Shown in pieces: positions 6,663-12,988 of a stretch of 14,832 nucleotides of DNA. The DNA comes from an uncultured Faecalibacterium sp. (lineage in GTDB: Bacteria; Bacillota; Clostridia; Oscillospirales; Ruminococcaceae). Both the position numbers and the translations under genes were made by a program. The notes beneath the pieces are model-generated. The model searched no databases, was not told the DNA's origin, and was given only the letters and a program-made list of their open reading frames with translations. Where the stretch lies: positions 1 through 14,832 of the forward strand of contig URVW01000060.1 in the NCBI GenBank assembly GCA_900551435.1, given 5' to 3'. The stretch's first letter is position 1. Every line of letters starts with the position of its first letter.

Positions 6663-7736
6663 TTATGCCTTCATATCCAGCAGCTTCTGATACAGCTCAG
6701 CCTGATCGGAGGTGTTGTCGCTGATGACCTTTGCGCAAGCTTCCTGCCAAGGAGCCTTATCGGGAACATCGACCACATTGCAGCCGGAGGACTTCAGCTC
6801 ATCCAGGACCTTGTTCTCAGCGCTCTCAGACAGGTCTGCGTTGAACTTCTGGGTGTCAGCGCCGGCCTCCATGATGGCGGCCTGCTGGTTCTCGCTCAGC
6901 TTTGCCCAAGCGTTGTCGGTGATGACAGCCTGAATTGCGCCCAGCGTGTGGCCGTCGAGGATCAGGTTGTTTGCAACTTCGGGGAAGGCGTTGGACTTGT
7001 AGTTTGCGATGGGCTGCTCTGCGCCATCGACAACACCGGTCTGCAGAGCGCTGTACAGCTCACCGAAGGAAACGACGGTCGGGTTTGCACCCAGACCCTC
7101 GACCATGCCGTTCATGACGGGGTCGTTGGACACGCGGAGCTTCAGGCCCTTGAAATCCTCAATGCCGGAAACGGGCTTGACGGTGAAGAAGTGACGGAAG
7201 CCCTCTTCGCCGTAGAAGATGCCGCGGACGGGAAGGCCCAGCTCCTGCGGCTCGTTCAGGAACTCCGGAGCCAGATCGCTGTTTGCGAAGTTCCAGAAGT
7301 GTGCGCGGTTCTCAAAAGTAAAGGGGATGGACAGCAGCTTGGACTTGTTGCAGCCGTAGCTGGTCAGTGCGAAAGCGGAGATACGGCTCATATCGATGGA
7401 AGTGGAGCCGCCCAGGATCGCGTCCAGAACGTCGTTCTCAGAACCCAGAACGCCGGAAGCCTGAACATCGATGACGACGGAACCGCCGGTCAGCTCTTCG
7501 ACCTTCTCCTTGAAGTGGGTCGCAGTCTGGCCAACGATGGTATCCAGCGGGTTGACTTCGGCGTAGACCAGAGTCACCTTGGGATCGGAAGCAGCGGCAG
7601 CAGCATCACCAGCAGTAGAAGCGGCAGTCGAAGAAGCGGCGGTGCTGTTGGAAGAGCCACCGCAAGCGGTCAGGGCCAGAGCAGCGGCGGAAACACCAGC
7701 GGCTGCGAGGAAGCTGCGACGAGTGATCTTTTTCAT
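6663..7736 (-). CDS. dctP: TRAP transporter solute-binding lipoprotein DctP
   Basis: A 357-residue substrate-binding protein anchored outside the membrane, which hands its ligand to DctQM. The N-terminus has a twin-arginine-like motif (TRRSFL, 5-10), a hydrophobic stretch and the lipobox LTAC with lipid-modified Cys25, then an Ala/Ser/Thr-rich linker to about residue 50. The DctP domain follows. Arg201 in DFKGLKLRV is at the position of the conserved arginine that holds the ligand's carboxylate in this family; GFRHF (Arg181) and VDGAEQP (237-242) are also typical. The ligand is therefore probably a carboxylic or sugar acid, but not more exactly known. The start is ATG 7736, seven bases after AGGAGG. 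It is first in the operon, with a promoter, a 5' hairpin and repeats upstream. Confidence 0.96.
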   Translation of the reverse strand: MKKITRRSFLAAAGVSAAALALTACGGSSNSTAASSTAASTAGDAAAAASDPKVTLVYAEVNPLDTIVGQTATHFKEKVEELTGGSVVIDVQASGVLGSENDVLDAILGGSTSIDMSRISAFALTSYGCNKSKLLSIPFTFENRAHFWNFANSDLAPEFLNEPQELGLPVRGIFYGEEGFRHFFTVKPVSGIEDFKGLKLRVSNDPVMNGMVEGLGANPTVVSFGELYSALQTGVVDGAEQPIANYKSNAFPEVANNLILDGHTLGAIQAVITDNAWAKLSENQQAAIMEAGADTQKFNADLSESAENKVLDELKSSGCNVVDVPDKAPWQEACAKVISDNTSDQAELYQKLLDMKA

Positions 7737-7762
7737 AATAAATCCTCCTAAATGTTTCTCCG

Positions 7763-7794
7763 GACAGCACCTCCTGCACAGGACCCGTGCTGTC
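7763..7794 (-). promoter_or_regulatory. Strong hairpin at the 5' end of the dctP leader
   Basis: Arms GACAGCAC (7763-7770) and GTGCTGTC (7787-7794), with a nested TCCTG/CAGGA stem inside. It begins about ten bases after the predicted transcription start, ends 26 bases before the dctP start codon and leaves the real AGGAGG free. No T-run follows, so it is more likely an mRNA-stabilising 5' hairpin than a terminator. The inner stem also masks an AGGAGG-like sequence. Confidence 0.6.
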
Positions 7795-7811
7795 GTTCAT
7801 TCACTGTTCAC

Positions 7812-7840
7812 ACTTTAGCAAAATTTTTTAGGTCGGACAA
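7812..7840 (-). promoter_or_regulatory. Promoter of the TRAP (dctPQM) operon
   Basis: On the - strand, TTGTCC (7840-7835), a 17-base spacer and TAAAGT (7817-7812) preceded by TGC (extended -10). Each hexamer matches at four of six positions, so an activator may be needed. The predicted start is near 7805. Two sets of direct repeats lie just upstream. Confidence 0.65.
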
Positions 7841-7844
7841 GGGG

Positions 7845-7877
7845 TTTCAAAAAATGTCCTGTTTTTTGAAAAAATGT
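7845..7877. repeat. AAAAAATGT direct repeats 20 bases apart, next to the TRAP promoter
   Basis: TTTCAAAAAATGT (7845-7857) and TTTGAAAAAATGT (7865-7877) are spaced by 20 bases, close to two helical turns, directly upstream of the -35. The same stretch contains CAAAAAA (7848-7854) and TTTTTTG (7862-7868) as an inverted repeat with a 7-base centre. It may be an operator or an UP-like A-tract element. Confidence 0.4.
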
Positions 7878-7897
7878 GACGACTTCTTTTGTATTAG

Positions 7898-7929
7898 TTG
7901 CACAATTCAAAACGAGTTCTTTTGCACAA
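7898..7929. repeat. TTGCACAA direct repeats, candidate response-regulator site
   Basis: Two identical copies of TTGCACAA (7898-7905 and 7922-7929) with a 24-base period in the AT-rich gap upstream of the TRAP promoter, centred about 108 bases before the predicted start. AraC-type output domains often bind tandem direct repeats on one DNA face. The related palindrome TTGCGCAA lies at 11381-11388, overlapping the -35 of the kinase operon promoter. Confidence 0.45.
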
Positions 7930-7961
7930 CATCCACAACAACTTGGATTTTTCCTTCTATT

Positions 7962-8975
7962 TCAGCTTTTTTGAATTTGTTCCAGAAGTTCGGCCTGATC
8001 GGCGAACTGGTTGTACAGCGGCTGGACAGCGGCGCGGAACTTCTGTTTTTCGGCGTCGGAAAGGGTAGTCACTTCCACGCCCCACTCCCGCAGGTCCTTT
8101 TCGCTGCGGGCTTCCCGTTCGGCCCAGAGCCGCCGTTCGGTGCGGGCAGACTCCCGCGCACAGGTGCGCAGGACCTCCGGGAAGGACGGGTCCACAGCTT
8201 TCAGCTTTTCGATGGCGGCAACGCTGGCCAGCTGAATCTCCGGAACACGGGTGTGCTCGTCCTGCAAAAAGAACGGGGCCACTTCATAATGGCTCATGGC
8301 CTCATAGCTGGGCCAGTTGTTTTCGGCCCCGTCGATCTGGCCGTTGTGGAGAGCCGCATACACTTGACTGTACACCACCTGAACCGCCCGTGCGCCGAGG
8401 TCCACGATCATCTTGCTCATCATGTCGGACTCCTGCACGCGGAGGGTCAGACCCTGTAATTGTTCCAAGCTCGTCACCTTTTCACGGGTATAGAAGCTTC
8501 GCACACCGGCGTCGAACCACGACAGCCCCACAAGATTCATCTCATCCAGCAGGGCCAGAAAGTCGTCGCCGATGCCGCCATCCAGTACCCGCCACATCTG
8601 GTCAGCGTCCTCGTAGAGATAGGGCAGCTGCAGAATGCTCAGAGCGGGGATATACTCCGCCAGCTGGCTCAGGGAGACGCGGGCGAAATCGATGCCGCCG
8701 AACTGCATCTGCTCGATGACGCTTTGTTCTGCACCCAGTTCGCCGCCGCTGTACACCGCCACCTTGACCCGGCCATCCGTCTGCTCGTTCACAAGGCCCG
8801 CAAAGGCCAGCGCCGCCTGTGTGGTGGGGTAATCCTCCGGCTGGTTCTCAGCATAGCGCAGGATGAGCTCCGGTTTTGGGTCTTCGACTTCCTGCTTCTG
8901 GCAGCCGCACAATCCCAGCGCCGCTGCTCCCGCTGCCGTCAGCACCTGCCGCCGGGTGAAGCACCGCCCGCTCAC
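7962..8975 (-). CDS. DctP-type solute-binding lipoprotein, probable sensor partner of the two-component system
   Basis: A 337-residue protein of the DctP family with a twin-arginine-like motif (TRRQVL, 7-12), hydrophobic segment and lipobox LCGC (Cys25), so probably anchored on the outer face of the membrane. The binding domain shows GVRSFY (Arg159), LQGLTLRV (Arg179, the usual ligand-carboxylate arginine) and NGQIDGAENNW (211-221). It differs clearly from the dctP product at 6663-7736 and has no permease genes of its own. It is the third gene of the kinase-regulator operon: its GTG start (8975) overlaps the regulator's stop as GTGA, with GGAGGGGG five bases upstream. This suggests a ligand sensor that contacts the kinase; a second binding protein for the same DctQM permease is the alternative. 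Confidence 0.9.
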   Translation of the reverse strand: MSGRCFTRRQVLTAAGAAALGLCGCQKQEVEDPKPELILRYAENQPEDYPTTQAALAFAGLVNEQTDGRVKVAVYSGGELGAEQSVIEQMQFGGIDFARVSLSQLAEYIPALSILQLPYLYEDADQMWRVLDGGIGDDFLALLDEMNLVGLSWFDAGVRSFYTREKVTSLEQLQGLTLRVQESDMMSKMIVDLGARAVQVVYSQVYAALHNGQIDGAENNWPSYEAMSHYEVAPFFLQDEHTRVPEIQLASVAAIEKLKAVDPSFPEVLRTCARESARTERRLWAEREARSEKDLREWGVEVTTLSDAEKQKFRAAVQPLYNQFADQAELLEQIQKS

Positions 8976-9814
8976 AGGACCCCCTCCGGCTTCGGCTCCT
9001 TGGCCGCTTTGACGGCCTGTTTGCGGTACTGGGTGGGCGTCACGCCGGTCCGCTTTTTGAACGCACGGGCAAAATAGCTGGCGTCCTCATAGCCCACCAT
9101 CGAGGCCACCTCTGCCGACGAGCGGAAGGGGTCGTTCAGCAGCTCCTTGGCCGCATTGATGCGCAGTTCGGTCAGGCAGTCGAGGAAGTTCATCTTCTGA
9201 TATTTCTTGAACTGCGCTGACAGATACGCCGGACTGATGTGCAGGATCTCCCCCACGCTGTCCAGCGAGATATCGAACATATAGTTGTCCTCGAGATACC
9301 GCCGCACATGGGCCATGACCAAGGCCGTCTGGCTGTTCTCGCTCTCGGCATGGGGCGCTTCTTCGGCTTCCGGCGCGGACAGTTCCGGTTCCGGCTCCTG
9401 CTGGACCGGGGCCAGTGCTTCCAGCCTCCGTTCCGCTTCCACCTGCCGGATGGCGCGGCGGATGGACGCTTCCAGTTCGTCCGGGTCCACCGGCTTGAGC
9501 AGATAATCACAGGCCCCCAGATGCACCGCCTCGTGGGCATACTGGAACAGGCTGTAGGCGGTGACGAAGATGACGCGGCAGCTCGGGCGCTGGGCCAGCA
9601 CCGCGCGGGCCGCATCCAGACCGTTCATCCCGGGCATCTCAATGTCCATCAGGATCAGGTCCGCACCCCACAGGATGGCCGTATCCGCTGCTTTCCGGCC
9701 ATTCTCCGCCACTTCCGTCACGATCTCATGTTCCACGAACCGCCGGGACACCATGTCCACCAGCGCTTCGCGTTCCAGCCGTTCATCATCCGCGATCAAC
9801 AGGCGAATCATCAT
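8972..9814 (-). CDS. YesN-type response regulator with AraC output domain
   Basis: A 280-residue cytoplasmic regulator. The receiver domain (about 1-120) has the acidic pair Asp9-Asp10, phospho-acceptor Asp57 in LILMDIEMPG, Thr85 in VIFVTAYS and Lys107 in YLLKPVD, so it looks fully functional. An acidic, Pro/Glu-rich linker (about 135-160) leads to an AraC/XylS DNA-binding domain (about 165-270) with ISLDSVGEILHISPAYLSAQF and the closing FKKRTGVTPTQYRK. The start is ATG 9814 or the adjacent ATG 9811; AGGAGG (9826-9821) serves either. The gene overlaps the kinase gene by 29 bases and the lipoprotein gene by 4, so the three are likely translated together. The probable target is the TRAP operon, with possible control of its own operon. 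Confidence 0.94.
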   Translation of the reverse strand: MMIRLLIADDERLEREALVDMVSRRFVEHEIVTEVAENGRKAADTAILWGADLILMDIEMPGMNGLDAARAVLAQRPSCRVIFVTAYSLFQYAHEAVHLGACDYLLKPVDPDELEASIRRAIRQVEAERRLEALAPVQQEPEPELSAPEAEEAPHAESENSQTALVMAHVRRYLEDNYMFDISLDSVGEILHISPAYLSAQFKKYQKMNFLDCLTELRINAAKELLNDPFRSSAEVASMVGYEDASYFARAFKKRTGVTPTQYRKQAVKAAKEPKPEGVL

Positions 9815-11315
9815 CCAAGTCCTCCTCTGTCCATTCCACAAGGGGCAGGTACAGGCTGACCGCCGTGCCCCAGTTCTGCCGCGAGCGGACTTCCAGCCGG
9901 CAGCGCTTGTCCAGCAGCCGCAGCCGTGCCGCAACGTTGTAAATGCCGATATGCTCCCAGCGCTCTCCCGGCTGGCCCAGCGCCGTTTTCAGCTCCCGAA
10001 GCCGTTCCGGTGCGATGCCCACGCCGTTGTCGCAGACGCTGATATAAAGCAGCCCCTTTTCCCGCAGCGGATTGACCCGGATGCGCACCCGGCCGCCCTC
10101 TTCTTTGGGCGCGATGCCGTGCTTGAACGCATTCTCCACGATAGGCTGCAAAATGAACGACGGGACCATCGTTTCGGTCAGGTCGAGGGAATCCGAGATG
10201 CGCCACTCCATCCGGATGCGCTCACCGAAGCGGACGTGGTAGATGGAGTAGTATTCGTCCACGATCCGCACCTCGCGGGAGAGCGGGACCTGTTCATCGT
10301 TGCTCATCAGGCTGTACCGCAGCAGATGGCTGAGCGCCGTGATGAGCGCCTGAGTCCGGTAGGCCGTCTCCTGCCCTGCCGTCTGCAGAATGACGTTCAG
10401 GGTGTTGAACAGGAAATGCGGGTCGATCTGGCTTCGAAGCTGCTGCAGACGGCTCCGCTCCATCCGGTTCTGCAGTTCCAGCGCCTGTGTTTTCTGCTGG
10501 TGGAGCGCCTGTTCCATCTCGCTTTTTTCCCGCAGGGTGTTCACCTGCTGGGCCATCGAGTGCTTCATCCGGTTAAAGGCATCGGCCAGACGTCCCATCT
10601 CGTCCTGCCGCGGGACCGGGATATCCGGCGTTTCCAGCTCTCCGCGGATGATCTCCTGCGAAGCGCCGATCATCTGCTGCACCGGTGTCAGCAGCCGCAT
10701 CAGCGACCATGCCATGACGCAGCCCAGCCCTAAGCAGAGCACCACCACGATCGTCTGCGCCCATTTGACCCGGGTGCTCAGGTCTGAAACGGTGGTGTAA
10801 GTCCCCTGTGCATCGGCGATGGCCGTGTTGAGCAGCTGCTGGGCGTACTGCCGCAGATATCCGCCGCAGGGCGATACTTTCTGATAATAGAGCTGTGCCG
10901 CTTGGGCGTCCTCGCCCGCCGCGATCTGCTCGACCAGCTCATTGACCAGCGCCGTATAGCTCTTGTAGGTCGTGCTGACCGCGCTGTACAGAAGATACTG
11001 CTCCTCGCTCACGGTGTCCAGCCCGCTGTCGATCCGCCACAGCCACGCATTCGTCACCGAAAAGGCACTGTCCAGCTCGCTCATCAGCTCGTCGGCGTCG
11101 CCGTACTCCCAGCGGTAGTCACTGAGCGCCGTGATGCTCTTTTCTACACCGCCCTGAAACCGGCTGATGGCGTTGAAGTTGCCCATCTGGTCATCCAGCT
11201 CCCGCAGGACCGTTCCGGACTGATAAAAGCTCAAAAAGATCTGCGCAGCCAAGGCCGCAAAAAACGCCAGCAGACAAAAGGTCATGCGCTGCTTGAGCGT
11301 GCTTTGTCGATGCAC
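9786..11315 (-). CDS. YesM/LytS-type sensor histidine kinase
   Basis: A 509-residue membrane kinase. Membrane helices lie at about 12-31 and 187-208, with a helical extracytoplasmic domain (about 32-186) between them. A HAMP-like region (about 209-260, including PVQQMIGASQEIIRGEL and DEMGRLADAFNRM), a coiled coil (255-295), and the His_kinase/HATPase pair follow. His300 in QIDPHFLFNTLN is the phospho-acceptor of this family; ENAFKHG (394-400), DNGVGI (429-434) and HIGIYN (455-460) are the ATP-binding boxes. The start is GTG 11315, with GGGGAGGG about six bases upstream; an ATG ten codons later is possible, while an opening at 12083 would run backwards through two other genes. The sensor domain has no obvious ligand fold, which fits signalling through a binding protein. 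Confidence 0.93.
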   Translation of the reverse strand: MHRQSTLKQRMTFCLLAFFAALAAQIFLSFYQSGTVLRELDDQMGNFNAISRFQGGVEKSITALSDYRWEYGDADELMSELDSAFSVTNAWLWRIDSGLDTVSEEQYLLYSAVSTTYKSYTALVNELVEQIAAGEDAQAAQLYYQKVSPCGGYLRQYAQQLLNTAIADAQGTYTTVSDLSTRVKWAQTIVVVLCLGLGCVMAWSLMRLLTPVQQMIGASQEIIRGELETPDIPVPRQDEMGRLADAFNRMKHSMAQQVNTLREKSEMEQALHQQKTQALELQNRMERSRLQQLRSQIDPHFLFNTLNVILQTAGQETAYRTQALITALSHLLRYSLMSNDEQVPLSREVRIVDEYYSIYHVRFGERIRMEWRISDSLDLTETMVPSFILQPIVENAFKHGIAPKEEGGRVRIRVNPLREKGLLYISVCDNGVGIAPERLRELKTALGQPGERWEHIGIYNVAARLRLLDKRCRLEVRSRQNWGTAVSLYLPLVEWTEEDLDDDSPVDRG

Positions 11316-11358
11316 GATGGTCCCTCCCCGGCAAAATTTTTTATCCACGAATCGTCTC

Positions 11359-11388
11359 ATTCTACCACGGTTTAGGGCATTTGCGCAA
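11359..11388 (-). promoter_or_regulatory. Promoter of the kinase-regulator-lipoprotein operon
   Basis: On the - strand, TTGCGC (11388-11383), an 18-base spacer and TAGAAT (11364-11359) preceded by TGG (extended -10, five of six matches). The predicted start is near 11352, 37 bases before the GTG start. The -35 overlaps the palindrome TTGCGCAA (11381-11388), related to the repeats upstream of the TRAP promoter. Confidence 0.65.
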
Positions 11389-11396
11389 GATTCCGC

Positions 11397-11425
11397 TTGC
11401 TTGTTTGAAAAAAATATGGTACTAT
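11397..11425 (+). promoter_or_regulatory. Possible promoter of the YcxB-like/PAP2 unit
   Basis: TTGCTT (11397-11402), a 17-base spacer and TACTAT (11420-11425) preceded by TGG. The predicted start near 11432 would leave only about 16 leader bases, with the ribosome binding site (AAGGAG, 11433-11438) at the very 5' end, which lowers confidence. It is back to back with the kinase promoter, eight bases between the -35 boxes. Confidence 0.45.
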
Positions 11426-11447
11426 GCCTAAAAAGGAGTGGTTTACC

Positions 11448-11975
11448 ATGTCGCAGCCCCTTCAAGTTTCCATCACGATGGACGCCGGATCGTTCCACAA
11501 ATTTGCCGCGTTCGATCTGTTCCGCCACAACAAGCGCTGGCAGCGGCCTCTGCTGTTCACGGTCATTCTGCTGGTCTTTTCGGGCATCTGCCTGTCGCAG
11601 GTCGGCCAGCGGGAAGGTGCAGCGCTGCTGGCCATCGTTCTGGCCGTGGTCGCGCTGGGCGTCCCGGCGGTCTACTTCTACACCTTCTTCCATAATCTGC
11701 GTGCCAACATCAAAAAGCTGGGACTTCCCCGGCCTTTTTACCGGCTGCTGTTGGATGAGAACGGCCTTTCGGTCTGGATGGCGGGCGAGCAGGACAAACC
11801 CGCGCCGTCCCATCAGTATCCGTGGCAGGAGCTTCACATCGCCTACCGCACGCCGGACGCCATCTATCTCTATGTCCAGCAGAATCAGGCCTATCTCGTC
11901 AACGACGAGCTGGACCCCATCTGGAACTTTTTGAAAGCGAAGCTGCCCGCCAGCCGTCTGCGGGATTTCCGTTAA
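11448..11975 (+). CDS. YcxB-like membrane protein of unknown function
   Basis: A 175-residue protein with a short cytoplasmic N-terminus, two membrane helices (about 34-50 and 59-81) and a soluble C-terminal half. The segment YPWQELHIAYRTPDAIYLYVQ (124-144), followed by a short strand and NDELDPIWNFLK, resembles the YcxB-like C-terminal domain ('Y-x-W-x-x-I ... iYLyv'), a family with no established function. ATG 11448 is preceded nine bases upstream by AAGGAG; an in-frame ATG at 11424 would fall inside the predicted -10. The stop codon overlaps the ribosome binding site of the PAP2 gene 12 bases further on, so the two form one unit. The family match is by pattern only. Confidence 0.78.
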   Translation: MSQPLQVSITMDAGSFHKFAAFDLFRHNKRWQRPLLFTVILLVFSGICLSQVGQREGAALLAIVLAVVALGVPAVYFYTFFHNLRANIKKLGLPRPFYRLLLDENGLSVWMAGEQDKPAPSHQYPWQELHIAYRTPDAIYLYVQQNQAYLVNDELDPIWNFLKAKLPASRLRDFR

Positions 11976-11987
11976 AGGAGCCGCCCT

Positions 11988-12521
11988 ATGGCAGTTGAGT
12001 TTTCCTTTCTCCGGTTTCTTCAGACTCTCCACACCCCGCTCATGGATGCGGCTGCGGTCTTTCTGAACTACGCCGGGGCACACGGAGAGCTATGGATCGT
12101 GTTCACGGCGGTCCTGCTGCTCTTCCGCCGGACCCGAAAGACCGGCGCAATGATGGCGCTGGGGCTGATCCTTTATTTCATCCTCTGCGACCGGGGCATC
12201 AAGCCGCTCGTGGCCCGTCCCCGCCCCTGTGACCTCGACGCGTCCGTTTCCATCCTCGTACCGCGTCCGGGCGGATGGTCTTTCCCGTCCGGTCACACCG
12301 CGTCGGCCTTTTCGGCGGCGACCCCGCTGCTCTACACCAAAAACAAGCTGGCTCCTTACGCCATCGCACTCTGCGTCTTTATCGCATTCACCCGGCTGTA
12401 TCTGTACGTCCACTTCCCCTCCGATGTACTGGCCGGAGCCGTCTTTGGCAGCCTGATCGGCTATGCCGCGTTCCGCATCGCGAACGCGCTCGACGCCCGA
12501 CGGCCGCTCAAAACCAAATAA
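11988..12521 (+). CDS. PAP2-family membrane phosphatase
   Basis: A 177-residue membrane phosphatase of the PAP2/BacA-independent undecaprenyl-pyrophosphatase type. All three catalytic motifs are present: Lys72-x6-Arg79-Pro80 in KPLVARPRP, Pro-Ser-Gly-His at 100-103 (His103 acid/base), and Arg136-x5-His142-x3-Asp146 in TRLYLYVHFPSD (His142 nucleophile; Thr replaces the usual leading Ser). Several hydrophobic helices surround them. Family members remove phosphate from lipid phosphates such as undecaprenyl pyrophosphate, phosphatidate or phosphatidylglycerophosphate; the sequence does not separate these. ATG 11988 follows AAGGAG by seven bases. It is second in a unit with the YcxB-like gene and is followed at once by a strong terminator. 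Confidence 0.92.
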   Translation: MAVEFSFLRFLQTLHTPLMDAAAVFLNYAGAHGELWIVFTAVLLLFRRTRKTGAMMALGLILYFILCDRGIKPLVARPRPCDLDASVSILVPRPGGWSFPSGHTASAFSAATPLLYTKNKLAPYAIALCVFIAFTRLYLYVHFPSDVLAGAVFGSLIGYAAFRIANALDARRPLKTK

Positions 12522-12523
12522 GC

Positions 12524-12569
12524 AAAAATCCTCTGCGTCTGGGTGACCCCAAAACGCAGAGGATTTTTT
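12524..12569. terminator. Strong terminator after the PAP2 gene (bidirectional in form)
   Basis: Perfect 15-bp arms, AAAAATCCTCTGCGT (12524-12538) and ACGCAGAGGATTTTT (12554-12568). The loop carries a small TGGG/CCCA stem, and the + strand ends in six T. It starts three bases after the PAP2 stop. Because of its A-rich and T-rich ends it could also act on - strand transcripts. Confidence 0.9.
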
Positions 12570-12579
12570 CGTAAGATGC

Positions 12580-12626
12580 AAAAACAGGCAGCGCCGTGGA
12601 AAGGAGGAGAAAGCGGCGCTGCCTGT
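12580..12626 (-). terminator. Terminator for a - strand transcript (candidate RNA)
   Basis: Arms ACAGGCAGCGCCG (12584-12596) and CGGCGCTGCCTGT (12614-12626) are a perfect 13-bp inverted repeat with a pyrimidine-rich loop on the - strand. The - strand then reads TTTTGC. There is no T-run on the + side. No protein gene ends here on the - strand, so the transcript it terminates is either gntP read-through or a separate RNA. Confidence 0.75.
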
Positions 12627-12818
12627 GTATGAGAACTCCCAAACATTTGCGGCTGTCAGGAGATGGTTGGTAGTCTGTCCGCCGCATTGGCTATTGCCTC
12701 GCATCAGCGGGGGACAGTGTTTTCAAAGGGACCGCGCTTCGGTTTTCGCCTTCCTGCGCGGATTTTCATTGCCTGCATGGCATCTTCAGGAGGAGCTTTC
12801 TGCGTCCTCCCTGACTGC
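12580..12818 (-). ncRNA. Candidate structured small RNA, family not recognised
   Basis: About 240 bases on the - strand between a TACAAT box (12830-12825) and the terminator at 12626-12580, with no credible reading frame. It can fold into several hairpins: 12787-12794 with 12805-12813, CCGCGC/GCGCGG (12732-12737/12756-12761), and a long one closed by CTGTCC/GGACAG (12675-12680/12712-12717) with inner CCGC/GCGG and GGC/GCC. A long-range pair, 12655-12662 with 12807-12815 (one bulge), competes with the first hairpin for the same strand. I considered 6S, SRP, T-box, FMN and cobalamin elements and saw none of their signatures. Existence as a transcript is inferred; no -35 is evident. Confidence 0.4.
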
Positions 12819-12824
12819 ACCCTT

Positions 12825-12830
12825 ATTGTA
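12825..12830 (-). promoter_or_regulatory. Possible -10 box for the candidate RNA
   Basis: TACAAT on the - strand (five of six matches), placed between the gntP terminator and the structured region. The sequence 16-19 bases upstream is A-rich (AAAGAA and shifts) with no good -35. Confidence 0.3.
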
Positions 12831-12883
12831 CCGGATAAAAATGGAGTTTCTTTGTGGGGTTTTTGAACAAATTGAAAATAAAC

Positions 12884-12927
12884 GCAGCCGCTCCGGGCAA
12901 AGCATAAACCGGAGCGGCTGCATTTTT
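12884..12927. terminator. Terminator downstream of gntP, bidirectional in form
   Basis: Arms GCAGCCGCTCCGG (12884-12896) and CCGGAGCGGCTGC (12909-12921), a perfect 13-bp stem with a 12-base loop. The - strand continues GTTTATTTTC, enough to end the dehydratase-gntP transcript 68 bases after the gntP stop. The + strand has a better run of six T (12923-12928), although no + strand gene precedes it. Confidence 0.8.
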
Positions 12928-12988
12928 TAGGAGATAATGAAAATTAGGAGAACGATGAACGGCAACGGGAAGGAGAATCCATTACCGG

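Noticed and set aside
7606..7800. A 64-codon frame starting in the dctP leader on the - strand, a possible leader peptide.
   Set aside because: It has no ribosome binding site, begins near the predicted 5' end of the mRNA and mostly overlaps dctP in another frame.
11316..12083. An N-terminal extension of the histidine kinase frame on the - strand, up to 12083.
   Set aside because: It runs antisense through the YcxB-like and PAP2 genes and over the kinase promoter. The GTG at 11315 has a good ribosome site and the protein from there is a complete YesM-type kinase.
12625..12930. Open frames of 101 and 67 codons on the + strand in the gap after the PAP2 gene.
   Set aside because: They cross terminator-like hairpins, lack properly spaced ribosome sites (the ATG at 12663 abuts its AGGAG) and have no recognisable sequence character.
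12570..12930. T-box, FMN, cobalamin, 6S or SRP RNA identity for the structured region.
   Set aside because: Partial likenesses such as an AATGAAAATCC segment were seen, but none of the full conserved cores is present, and no gene lies downstream on the - strand for a riboswitch to control.
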